Translations under genes and position numbers: made by a program
Notes under the pieces: generated by a model
What the model saw: the letters and a program-made list of their open reading frames with translations, nothing else
What the model was told of the DNA's origin: nothing
The model's database searches: none
Source: Betaproteobacteria bacterium UBA5216
GTDB taxonomy: Bacteria > Pseudomonadota > Gammaproteobacteria > Burkholderiales > SG8-41
Assembly (NCBI GenBank): GCA_002412495.1
Contig: DHVE01000059.1
Location: 16,446-80,445 of the forward strand
DNA: 64,000 nt
Direction of reading: 5' to 3'
Shown: piece after piece, positions 26,918-35,176 of the stretch
Layout of the letters: every line of letters starts with the position of its first letter
Numbering within the stretch: the first letter of the stretch is position 1

Positions 26918-28300
26918 GTGGTAGATCCCATACTGGCCAGCATCGCAACGTTCGCAAATACACTCACCTTTCGTGACCTGTCGGCCGCCGCCGTGCAGGC
27001 GAGTAAAGAACGCATGCTGGATGCCATCGCCTGTGGCATTGCCGCGCATGATTGCGACACCGCAGCCGTGGGCCGCTCGCTGGCCGGTGGCGCATCCCGT
27101 CCCGAGTGGGCGGGTCGCTTGCTGGGTAGCAAAAAGCTGGCGGCCGCCGACGCGGCGGCGTTTGTAAACACCTGCATGATTCGCAATCTGGATTTGAACG
27201 ACATCATACAGGGCGGCCACCCAAGCGATGGTCTGGGGGCGCTACTCGCCGTGGCGCCGCAGGTTGGCGCATCCGGCGAGCGGCTGATTACCGCGATGGT
27301 GGTGATGTATGAAATTATTATCCGCCTGCAGCGCGCCGCGCGGATACGCGAAAAAGGCTGGGATCAGGGTTATGCCCTCGGCGTGGGCCTTGCGGCGGCG
27401 CTGGCTAATCTCATGGGGCTGGGGCGCGAGGCCACCTTGAACGCGATTGCCATCACCGGCGTGGGCAACGTGCCGATGCGCGCCACGCGCGCGGGCCAGC
27501 TTTCCATGTGGAAGGGCGCGGCGACGGCCTACGCCGTGCGCAACGCGGTTTACGGCGTGCAGTTGGCCGCCACCGGCATGACGGGGCCGGAGGCGCCTTT
27601 CAGTGGGCGTCACGGTTTGACGGATTTGATTTCGGGGCCAATTGAGCTCTTGCCTTTTCCCCCGGGAGCGGCGGCGGATTTTTTTATTCCCACCGTTTAC
27701 ATCAAGTACTGGCCGGTTGCTTACAGCTTGCAATCGGTGATCTGGGCCGGCATCGAACTGCGCAAGCGTGTAGCCGCGGATCAACTGGCGAGCGTGGTGG
27801 TGTACACCTATGAATTCTCCTGGAACGAAAGCGGCAACGAGCCGGCCAAGTGGGATCCGCAAACACGCGAGACCGCCGATCACAGCATCCCTTACGTACT
27901 GGCGCGCACGTTGCTGCATGGCTTGATTGATCAGCAGGCGTTTGTGCCGGCGTCGTACCTCGATCCCGCGATACGGCCGCTGATGAACTGCATCGATGTG
28001 CGCGTTGACGACGGCATCGAGCAGGAAGTGCAGCGCGGCATCATTCATTTGCGCGTGATTGCCAAGGATCGTTCGGGGAAGGCGCACGAGATCGATATCG
28101 TGAATCCGCCCGGACACGACAAAAATCCGTTTACCGCCAAGGATCTGGCCGCCAAATTTACCCGCCTGTGCGCGCCGAAACTCGGCAAACGCCGCGCCGC
28201 AACTGCGTTGCGGCACTGGCAGAATATCGAGACCTGCGCCGAATTGAAGCCCGCGCTGGATGCGCTCGTCGTGAAAGCGGGTTTGGGTGCCCGCGGCTGA
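26918..28300 (+). CDS. MmgE/PrpD-family protein
   Basis: 460 residues, the family's normal length. MLDAIACGIAAHD, the NLDLNDII segment and the GTEAPF-like GPEAPFSGRHGL are hallmarks of the MmgE/PrpD fold, which includes 2-methylcitrate dehydratase, cis-aconitate decarboxylase and iminodisuccinate epimerase. The start is a GTG at 26918 with GGAG seven bases before it. It overlaps the next Bug gene (TGATG), so the imported compound is probably a carboxylate that is dehydrated, decarboxylated or epimerised by this enzyme. Confidence 0.85.
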   Translation: MVDPILASIATFANTLTFRDLSAAAVQASKERMLDAIACGIAAHDCDTAAVGRSLAGGASRPEWAGRLLGSKKLAAADAAAFVNTCMIRNLDLNDIIQGGHPSDGLGALLAVAPQVGASGERLITAMVVMYEIIIRLQRAARIREKGWDQGYALGVGLAAALANLMGLGREATLNAIAITGVGNVPMRATRAGQLSMWKGAATAYAVRNAVYGVQLAATGMTGPEAPFSGRHGLTDLISGPIELLPFPPGAAADFFIPTVYIKYWPVAYSLQSVIWAGIELRKRVAADQLASVVVYTYEFSWNESGNEPAKWDPQTRETADHSIPYVLARTLLHGLIDQQAFVPASYLDPAIRPLMNCIDVRVDDGIEQEVQRGIIHLRVIAKDRSGKAHEIDIVNPPGHDKNPFTAKDLAAKFTRLCAPKLGKRRAATALRHWQNIETCAELKPALDALVVKAGLGARG

Positions 28301-29277
28301 TGCGCGCGCCGTACTGGGGCTTGGCCTGGGCGGTGTTGCTGCCGGCACAGGCAGTGATGGCAGCACAGGCAGAGAGGGTGGAGAGCTACCCGGCGAAACC
28401 CATCCGCGTCATTGTGCCGTTTCCGGCGGGTGGTGGCGCGGATCTCATCGCACGCGTAGTGACGCAAAAACTCACCGAGGCGTGGGGACAGCAGGTGGTG
28501 GTGGACAACCGCGCCGGAGCCGGCACCCTCATCGGTGCCGAGATCGCGGCGAGGGCCACGCCCGACGGCTATACGCTGATCATGGTCAATCCGGCGCATG
28601 CCATCAATCCGGCCCTGCGCAACCTGCCGTTTGATTCGATCCGGGATTTCACGCCGGTGAGCCTTATCGCCACGCAAGCGGGTCTGCTGGTCGTGCATCC
28701 GTCGCTGCCCGCGCACAGTGTCAGGGAATTCATTGCACTGGCTCGTGCCAAGCCGCAGGCACTGCGTTACGCGTCCGCAGGCGTCGGCAGCGTGGCGCAT
28801 CTTGCCGCTGAACTGTTTGCCAGCATCACATCGGTGAAAGTAACGCACGTGCCGTATAAAGGCACCGCGGGTTACATGCCCGACCTGTTGAGCGGCCGCG
28901 TCGAATTCATGTTCGCGCCGATGGCCAATGTGCTGCAACAGGCGCAGTCCGGCAAGTTGCGAGCACTCGCGGTAACGTCCAGCAAACGCGTTGCAGCGCT
29001 GCCCGAGTTGCCCACGGTGATGGAGGAGGGTGTGCCCGGTTATCAGGCCATGTCGTGGTACCTGCTGCTCGCGCCCGCGAAAACGCCCGCGCCCATTGTC
29101 GGCAAACTCGCCGTCGAGACCACGAAGCTACTCAAATTGCCGGAAGTGCAAAAGCGCATGGCGCGGGAAGGCGCCGACGCGGCCGGTGGCACCGCTGCCG
29201 AAGCGCTGCGTTTTCTGCAAGACGAAACGGCGCTGTGGGGCAAAGTCATCCGTAGCGCGAACATCAAGGCGGAATAG
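28300..29277 (+). CDS. Bug/TctC-family solute-binding protein
   Basis: 325 residues; start overlaps the stop of the MmgE/PrpD gene. Leader MRAPYWGLAWAVLLPAQAVMA, then YPAKPIRVIVPFPAGGGADL. It is the most canonical copy in the window, with PDGYTLIMVNPAHAINPAL, HVPYKGTAGYMPDLLSG and a C-terminal SANIKAE. It ends 15 bp before another, convergent Bug gene. Confidence 0.85.
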   Translation: MRAPYWGLAWAVLLPAQAVMAAQAERVESYPAKPIRVIVPFPAGGGADLIARVVTQKLTEAWGQQVVVDNRAGAGTLIGAEIAARATPDGYTLIMVNPAHAINPALRNLPFDSIRDFTPVSLIATQAGLLVVHPSLPAHSVREFIALARAKPQALRYASAGVGSVAHLAAELFASITSVKVTHVPYKGTAGYMPDLLSGRVEFMFAPMANVLQQAQSGKLRALAVTSSKRVAALPELPTVMEEGVPGYQAMSWYLLLAPAKTPAPIVGKLAVETTKLLKLPEVQKRMAREGADAAGGTAAEALRFLQDETALWGKVIRSANIKAE

Positions 29278-29292
29278 TCGCCCGCTCACCCG

Positions 29293-30261
29293 CTACTCGC
29301 CGCGGATGCCGGCCTTGCGAATAACCTCGCCCCAGGATTTCAACTGCGCGTTGATACGCGCGGTAAACGCTTCCGGCGTGCTGGTGGCAGGCGTGGAGCC
29401 GGTGGCCACCAGTTTGTCGATCACCTCGGGCGATTGAACCGACGCGACCGCCGCCTTATGCACCGCGTCTATCACGGCGCGCGGTGTGCGTTTAGGCGCG
29501 AGCAAACCCTGCCACGGTTCGACTTCGAATTTCGGGATGCCCTGTTCGGCCAGTGTTGGTACCTCCGGGTACTGCGCCAGACGTTTTTCGGTGGCGACGC
29601 CGATCACGGTGATGCGTCCGGTCTTTGCCATCGCAATGCCGGTTTGAATGTTGGCGAACATCAGCTGCACTTCGTTGCCGACCAGCGCGATTTGCGCGGG
29701 TACCGCGCCTTTGTAGGGAACGGAATTGATATCGGTGCCGGTGATGATCTTGAACATCTCGCCCGCGATGTGCGCCGCGCTGCCGCCGCCGGGCAGGCCG
29801 AAGTTCAGTTTGCCGGGATTCGCCTTGGCCATGCCGATGAGTTCCTTGATCGACTTGACCGGCGTCTGGTTGTTGGTGATGACAATCAGCGGCTGTGTGG
29901 CGAGCAGCGTGATCGCCTGGAAATCCTCCGCCGTGTTGTAGGGCAGCTTGCTGTGCAATGCCGGGGTGGTGATGTGCGTGGCGAATGCCAGCAGCAACGT
30001 ATAGCCGTCGGGCGCCGACTTCGCCACCAGCTCGGTGCCGATGATGCTGTTGCCGCCGGGGCGGTTGTCAACCACGATCTGCCTGCCCATGAGATCGCTC
30101 ATTTTCTGTGCCACGATGCGCGCCGTTGAATCGGTGCTGCCGCCGGGCGTTACCGGCACGACCATGCGGATCGGACGGCTGGGATAGGGCTGTGCATGAG
30201 CGCAAGGGATGCCGATTATTGCAAGCGATAATGAGCCGAGCACCCGTATTTTGATGACCAT
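29293..30261 (-). CDS. Bug/TctC-family solute-binding protein
   Basis: 322 residues from ATG 30261, which has GGAGGA close upstream; an upstream extension of 45 codons has no leader and is rejected. Leader MVIKIRVLGSLSLAIIGIP, then YPSRPIRMVVPVTPGGSTDS. PDGYTLLLAFATHITTPAL and SVPYKGAVPAQIALVGNE follow. It is a monocistronic orphan with no enzyme gene adjoining on its strand. Confidence 0.85.
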   Translation of the reverse strand: MVIKIRVLGSLSLAIIGIPCAHAQPYPSRPIRMVVPVTPGGSTDSTARIVAQKMSDLMGRQIVVDNRPGGNSIIGTELVAKSAPDGYTLLLAFATHITTPALHSKLPYNTAEDFQAITLLATQPLIVITNNQTPVKSIKELIGMAKANPGKLNFGLPGGGSAAHIAGEMFKIITGTDINSVPYKGAVPAQIALVGNEVQLMFANIQTGIAMAKTGRITVIGVATEKRLAQYPEVPTLAEQGIPKFEVEPWQGLLAPKRTPRAVIDAVHKAAVASVQSPEVIDKLVATGSTPATSTPEAFTARINAQLKSWGEVIRKAGIRGE

Positions 30262-30689
30262 CCATTCCTCCGAATCAGCGTCCGACAGTATGCGGTTGCG
30301 TGTGAGGAACGATACTAGATCATTCATCGATGTGCTTGCACGGATACGGGCGCCGGTTTGATCTGCCGCTAGCCTAGTGCTCTGGTGCATTTGCAAATAC
30401 CGATAGCACCAATGGCGCCAAAGGTGCCAGCGGCACCTAAAGCGGCGAACTCGCTGAGCGGTGTAGAGCCGATGGGGCGAGATAGCAAGCCGGGCGCTAG
30501 CCGCGAGCCGTTCGATGCCGTCTATCTAGGCTGTTTTGTGCGGAAATGGATGGGCGTGACTTCAGCGGAACCATTGCTTTCTGGGGAAATTCAAGATTGA
30601 TTGTCGAAGTTGAAAATAAAACTAAATCGACATTTGAAAAAATGTATTCCGCAACGCAGCAAAACTACTTGATGCGGAGATTGCGAACG

Positions 30690-30789
30690 CGCATACTTCA
30701 TCCGTGCCCAGCCAATGGCCGGCACAATCCTCCAAAACCTCCTCCTTTGGTGGAATTCAGCGCAATCCTACGGGATTGCGCTTTTTTTT
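30690..30789 (+). ncRNA. Candidate small regulatory RNA ending in a strong terminator
   Basis: Reading plus strand, a hairpin with outer stem GTGCC/GGCAC (30704-30725) and inner GCC/GGC is followed by a single-stranded-looking stretch containing CCTCCTCC (30738-30745), then the terminator. CCUCCUCC is complementary to Shine-Dalgarno sequences, a common seed type in bacterial sRNAs. No protein gene on the plus strand precedes the terminator, so it must end some other transcript. The 5' end is not determined and no clear promoter was found. Confidence 0.3.
30760..30789 (+). terminator. Rho-independent terminator without an upstream coding gene
   Basis: Perfect 9-bp stem GCGCAATCC / GGATTGCGC with a TACG loop followed by eight T residues. 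It is one of the clearest intrinsic terminators in the window. Confidence 0.85.
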
Positions 30790-31092
30790 GTGCATGTGGA
30801 ACGTTCTTTGCTCTGCGTATTGTTGCATGGCAGCAATATAATCGCTTGGATTCGGCCGGCGTGCGGCTCGGCTAAATCGGGATGGTGGCCTCACCGATAC
30901 TGGGCTACCGGGTTGGCAACCTTGCCCAGGCGTTCGCCCGGGTGGTGCCAGGATTGCATCTATTACGCGTTCGAGGGTAAGGCGATCCGGCCTTCTTGTT
31001 ATACTTGCCCGCCCAATAAACCAAAGTCGTTTATTCAATTGGGTTGGGTTGAACTGGGATTTAATTGGGACTTAGATGGCTAACGGCGTGAA

Positions 31093-31135
31093 CTTGACCA
31101 CCGTCAAGGCCCGCGCCGTAACGGCTGTAATAGAT
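31093..31135 (+). promoter_or_regulatory. sucC promoter with Fnr/Crp-type box
   Basis: Perfect inverted repeat CTTGAC-CACC-GTCAAG at 31093-31108. A -10-like TAATAG/ATAGAT sits at 31128-31135, placing the box centre about 41 bp before the likely transcription start near 31141. sucC starts at 31200. No -35 hexamer is needed for an activator at this position. Confidence 0.6.
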
Positions 31136-31199
31136 TCGCGCTGCCGTTTCATAACACTCGCACGGCGCGCCGCACCGGAGTTTCTTTCAAGAGTTCATC

Positions 31200-32369
31200 A
31201 TGAAAATCCACGAATATCAGGCAAAAGAAGTTCTCAGAAAGTTCGGCGTGAAGACCCTGCGCAGCGTGCCGTGTTTTTCGGTGGACGAAGCGGCGGCGGC
31301 GGGTAAGACTCTCGGCGGCAAGGTGTGGGTGGTGAAGGCACAAATCCATGCGGGCGGTCGCGGCAAGGGCGGCGGTGTGAAGCTCGCCAAATCGCCTGAG
31401 GAATTAAAGACGCTCGCGTCGTCGATCCTCGGCATGCAACTGGTGACGCCGCAAACCGGGCCCGAAGGCCAAAAGGTGCGCCGTCTATTGATCGAAGAAG
31501 GCGCGGATATCAAAAAAGAATATTACGTGGCAATGGTCACGGACCGTGCTTCGCAGCGCGTGGTGCTGATGGCCTCCAGCGAAGGCGGCATGGACATCGA
31601 GGAAGTCGCACACAAGACGCCGGAAAAAATTCACAAGGTGACCATAGATCCCATGGTGGGTCTGACCGACGCCCAGGCCGAAGACATCGCGCGCAAGATC
31701 GGCATACCCGATGGCTCGCTGGCACAGGCGCGCGATCTGCTGAAATTGCTCTACAAGGCGTTCGATGAAACCGATGCCTCGTTGGCGGAAATCAACCCGC
31801 TGATACTCACGGGCGACGGCTCGGTGATCGCCCTCGATGCCAAAATCAATTTTGATGAAAACGCGCTGTTCCGTCACCCGGAAATCGTGGCGCTGCGCGA
31901 TCTCGATGAAGAAAACCCCGCGGAAATCGAAGCGTCAAAATTTGGCTTGAGCTACATCGAGCTCGACGGCAATATTGGCTGCTTGGTGAACGGCGCGGGG
32001 CTGGCGATGGCCACCATGGACATTTGCAAGCTGTATGGCGGATCGCCGGCGAACTTTCTCGATGTCGGTGGCGGCGCTTCGACGGAGAAAGTGACCGAAG
32101 CGTTCAAGATCATGCTGAAAAATCCGTCGCTGAAAGCGATATTGGTGAATATTTTCGGCGGCATCATGAAGTGCGACGTGATCGCGCAAGGCGTGGTCGA
32201 AGCTGCGAGGCAGGTCAAACTGAGTGTGCCGCTGGTGGTGCGTCTTGAAGGCACCAATGTGGATTTGGGCAAGCAAATACTTGCGGACTCGGGGCTGCCG
32301 ATACTGTCGGCCAGCAACATGGCGGATGCGGCGCAAAAAGCCGTGGCAGCAGTCAAGAAGGCAGCGTAA
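31200..32369 (+). CDS. sucC: Succinate-CoA ligase beta subunit (SucC)
   Basis: 389 residues, ATP-grasp fold. MKIHEYQAKEVLRKFGV is the family start, with VVKAQIHAGGRGKGGGVKLA for nucleotide binding and GCLVNGAGLAMATMD and NIFGGIMKCDVIA in the CoA-ligase domain. It joins with SucD to interconvert succinate, CoA and ATP with succinyl-CoA. The sequence is typical of ordinary betaproteobacterial SucC rather than malate thiokinase. It heads a plus-strand operon sucC-sucD-fdsGB-fdsA-fhs, and its promoter carries the same box as the oxalate genes, which is unusual for a TCA-cycle enzyme. Confidence 0.95.
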   Translation: MKIHEYQAKEVLRKFGVKTLRSVPCFSVDEAAAAGKTLGGKVWVVKAQIHAGGRGKGGGVKLAKSPEELKTLASSILGMQLVTPQTGPEGQKVRRLLIEEGADIKKEYYVAMVTDRASQRVVLMASSEGGMDIEEVAHKTPEKIHKVTIDPMVGLTDAQAEDIARKIGIPDGSLAQARDLLKLLYKAFDETDASLAEINPLILTGDGSVIALDAKINFDENALFRHPEIVALRDLDEENPAEIEASKFGLSYIELDGNIGCLVNGAGLAMATMDICKLYGGSPANFLDVGGGASTEKVTEAFKIMLKNPSLKAILVNIFGGIMKCDVIAQGVVEAARQVKLSVPLVVRLEGTNVDLGKQILADSGLPILSASNMADAAQKAVAAVKKAA

Positions 32370-32371
32370 AA

Positions 32372-33250
32372 ATGTCCATACTCATTAATAAAAACACCCG
32401 CGTTCTCACGCAAGGCATCACCGGCAAGACCGGCCAGTTTCATACCAAGACCGGCAAGGAATACGCCAATGGCGCGGCCTGCTACGTCGCCGGCGTGACG
32501 CCGAAAAAAGGTGGACAGTCGTACGAAGGGATCCCCATTTTTGAAACTGTCAAGGAAGCAAAAGCCGCTACCGGCGCCAACGTGTCGGTGATCTACGTGC
32601 CGCCGCCGTTTGCCGCCGCCGCGATCGATGAGGCAGTGGAAGCCGACATGGATTTGGTGATCTGCATTACCGACGGCATACCGGTGCGTGACATGATCCG
32701 TACCAAGTACAAAATGCAGGGCAAGCGCACGTTGCTGATCGGGCCGAATTGTCCCGGCGTAATCACACCCGATGAAATCAAGATTGGCATCATGCCCGGC
32801 CATATTCACAAACGCGGGCCGATCGGCGTGTTGTCGCGCTCCGGCACGCTTACGTACGAAGCCGTCGGTCAGCTGATGGAAGTGGGCCTGGGTCAATCAT
32901 CGTGCGTAGGTATCGGCGGCGATCCGGTGAATGGCATGAAGCACATCGACGTGATGAAAATGTTCAACGACGATCCGCAAACCGAGGCGGTGGTGATGGT
33001 GGGCGAGATTGGCGGCACTGACGAAGAAGATTGCGCGCGCTGGGTGAAGGCGAACATGAAAAAGCCGGTGATCGGATTTATCGCCGGCCTGACCGCGCCC
33101 CCCGGCAAACGCATGGGGCATGCCGGTGCGATTATTTCCGGCGGCAAGGGCACGGCCACGGAAAAGCTGCGGGTTATGGAAGAGTGCGGGATCAAGGTCA
33201 CGCGCAATCCGGCGGAGATGGGCAAGTTGATGAAGTCGGTTTTGAAGTAA
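32372..33250 (+). CDS. sucD: Succinate-CoA ligase alpha subunit (SucD)
   Basis: 292 residues. CoA-binding Rossmann region TQGITGKTGQFHTK at the N-terminus and the phospho-histidine loop GKRMGHAGAIISGG with the active-site His are present. The gene starts 2 bp after sucC, so the pair is tightly coupled. Downstream, 240 bp with tandem hairpins separate it from the formate dehydrogenase genes. Confidence 0.95.
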   Translation: MSILINKNTRVLTQGITGKTGQFHTKTGKEYANGAACYVAGVTPKKGGQSYEGIPIFETVKEAKAATGANVSVIYVPPPFAAAAIDEAVEADMDLVICITDGIPVRDMIRTKYKMQGKRTLLIGPNCPGVITPDEIKIGIMPGHIHKRGPIGVLSRSGTLTYEAVGQLMEVGLGQSSCVGIGGDPVNGMKHIDVMKMFNDDPQTEAVVMVGEIGGTDEEDCARWVKANMKKPVIGFIAGLTAPPGKRMGHAGAIISGGKGTATEKLRVMEECGIKVTRNPAEMGKLMKSVLK

Positions 33251-33262
33251 GGTTCAAACGCC

Positions 33263-33370
33263 TGCGGGTTCCCTCCCCTGCAAGGAGAGGGGTAGGGCGA
33301 GGATGGGATAATGCTTAAAGACCCCATCCCCACGCCAACCTTCCCCCAGAATGGGAAGGGGCTTCGTAGC
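33263..33370 (+). repeat. Tandem intergenic hairpins between sucD and the formate dehydrogenase genes
   Basis: Three palindromic pieces follow one another: CCCCT-GCAAGG-AGAGGGG, then GGATGGG paired with CCCATCC, then CCTTCCC paired with GGGAAGG. The C/G-rich composition resembles widespread proteobacterial intergenic repeats of the REP or mosaic type. They may attenuate or process the transcript between sucD and fdsGB. Confidence 0.5.
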
Positions 33371-33490
33371 AAGACAAGAACAGCGGCACCCCTCCCCGGC
33401 ATGGCGGGAATACGGCGCGTCCGACGGATGCCGCCGCGCCTTGACCCGGAGCGCTGATCGTTCAAAGTTGATGGGCATGGAGGGGGTAAG

Positions 33491-35176
33491 TTGGAATCAG
33501 TGGCAATCAAGAAAGACCGGGGGAACGGCGGACGCCGCGGCAAACCCAAGGGGCGGATCGTCGCGCCGGATGCGCTGGCGGACGTGCAAAAGTTGCTCGG
33601 CAATGAATCGCGCCGCCGCGATCTCCTGATCGAGCATCTGCACAAAATTCAGGATAAGTACGGTCACATCAGCGCCGCGCACATTGCCGCACTCGCGCGC
33701 GAAATGAAACTCGCGATGACCGAAGTGTTCGAGACCGCGAGTTTTTATCACCACTTTGATATTGTGAAAGAAGGCGAAACGCCGCCACCCGCGCTGACCG
33801 TGCGCGTGTGTGATTCACTGTCGTGCGAACTCGGTGGCGCGGGCGAACTAATCACCGGATTGAGGCGGGCGCTGGGCGATGGCGTGCGCGTGATTCCCGC
33901 GCCATGCGTAGGGCGTTGCGAGCAGGCGCCGGTGGCGGTGGTGGGGCAGAACCCGGTGGCAAACGCCAGTGTGGCGAGTGTGCAAACGCTGGTTGCCGCC
34001 AACAAGTCCAGCTGCATGGCGGGCAAATACACCGGCTATGCGGCGTATCGCAACAAGGGCGGCTACAAGATTGCTGCCGAGTGCCTGGCCAACAAACGCG
34101 ACGCCGAAGACATCATCAAGACCATGGAGCATTCCGGCCTGCGCGGTTTGGGCGGCGCGGGATTTTCGGCCGGCCGCAAGTGGCGCATTGTGCGCGGTGA
34201 AAAAGGTCCGCGCGTGATGGCGGTCAATATCGACGAAGGCGAGCCGGGCACGTTCAAGGATCGCTATTACCTTGAGCGCAATCCGCATCGCTTCCTAGAA
34301 GGCATGATCATTGCCGCGTGGACGGTACAGATTTCGGAAGTCTACATTTACCTGCGTGACGAATACGCGGGGGTGCGTGCCATCCTGGAAAAAGAAATCA
34401 AGGCACTGCAAAAAAATCCGCCGTGCCCGTTGCCGCCGATTTTCCTGCGGCGCGGCGCGGGCGCTTATATCTGCGGCGAAGAATCCGCGATGATCGAATC
34501 CATCGAAGGCAAGCGCGGCATGCCGCGCTTGCGTCCGCCGTACGTGGCGCAGGTGGGGCTGTTTGGTTACCCCACGCTGGAGCACAACATGGAGACGCTC
34601 TACTGGGTGCGCGACATCCTCGAAAAAGGGGCTGAGTGGTTTGCCTCGAACGGCCGCAATGGGCGCAAGGGGCTGCGCTCTTTCTCGGTGTCGGGCCGCG
34701 TCAAAAAGCCGGGCGTGCATCTCGCGCCAGCGGGCATCACGGTAAAGGAACTGATCAGCGAATACTGCGGGGGCATGCTGCCGGGGCACGAGTTTTATGC
34801 GTATCTGCCGGGCGGCGCATCGGGCGGCATATTGCCGGCGACCCTGGGCGATATACCGCTCGATTTCGACACGCTGAATCAATACGGGTGCTTCATAGGT
34901 TCGGCGGCGGTGATTATTTTGTCGGACAAAGACAAAGCCTCCGCGGCTGCAAAAAACATCATGAAGTTTTTTGCCGAGGAATCCTGCGGACAATGCACGC
35001 CGTGTCGCGTTGGAACGGCCAAGGCATTGAATTTAATGGATAAATCTACTTGGAACCAGTCGTTGCTCGAAGAGCTGTCGGGCGCCATGGCGGATGCCTC
35101 GATTTGCGGACTGGGGCAGGCCGCGCCAAATCCGATTCGATGCGTGATGAAATATTTTCCGAAGGAAATTCAATGA
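33491..35176 (+). CDS. NAD-dependent formate dehydrogenase, fused gamma-beta (NuoE-NuoF-like) subunit
   Basis: 561 residues joining two normally separate subunits. The NuoE-like part (about 25-175) binds a [2Fe-2S] cluster through C107, C112 (VCDSLSC), C139 and C143 (PCVGRC). The NuoF-like part has GLGGAGFSAGRKW and GEPGTFKDR for FMN and NAD, GAGAYICGEESA, and CGQCTPCR plus a later Cys for a [4Fe-4S] cluster. It passes electrons from the molybdenum subunit to NAD+. TTG at 33491 follows AGGGGG by four bases; a GTG three codons later is an alternative. Its stop overlaps the start of the catalytic subunit gene. Confidence 0.9.
   Translation: MESVAIKKDRGNGGRRGKPKGRIVAPDALADVQKLLGNESRRRDLLIEHLHKIQDKYGHISAAHIAALAREMKLAMTEVFETASFYHHFDIVKEGETPPPALTVRVCDSLSCELGGAGELITGLRRALGDGVRVIPAPCVGRCEQAPVAVVGQNPVANASVASVQTLVAANKSSCMAGKYTGYAAYRNKGGYKIAAECLANKRDAEDIIKTMEHSGLRGLGGAGFSAGRKWRIVRGEKGPRVMAVNIDEGEPGTFKDRYYLERNPHRFLEGMIIAAWTVQISEVYIYLRDEYAGVRAILEKEIKALQKNPPCPLPPIFLRRGAGAYICGEESAMIESIEGKRGMPRLRPPYVAQVGLFGYPTLEHNMETLYWVRDILEKGAEWFASNGRNGRKGLRSFSVSGRVKKPGVHLAPAGITVKELISEYCGGMLPGHEFYAYLPGGASGGILPATLGDIPLDFDTLNQYGCFIGSAAVIILSDKDKASAAAKNIMKFFAEESCGQCTPCRVGTAKALNLMDKSTWNQSLLEELSGAMADASICGLGQAAPNPIRCVMKYFPKEIQ

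Larger units (their letters stand above)
30262..31199. other. Long intergenic region between an orphan Bug gene and sucC
   Basis: About 940 bp with no believable protein gene; short open frames here lack ribosome sites and family resemblance. It holds a strong plus-strand terminator (30760-30789) at the end of a structured stretch that could be a small RNA, and at the right end the sucC promoter with its Fnr-type box (31093-31108). No other function could be assigned between 30300 and 30600. Confidence 0.5.

Noticed and set aside
31200..33250. Malate thiokinase (mtkAB) of a serine cycle instead of sucCD
   Set aside because: The formate-THF ligase nearby suggested it, but both sequences read as standard betaproteobacterial succinate-CoA ligase and no other serine-cycle gene is present.
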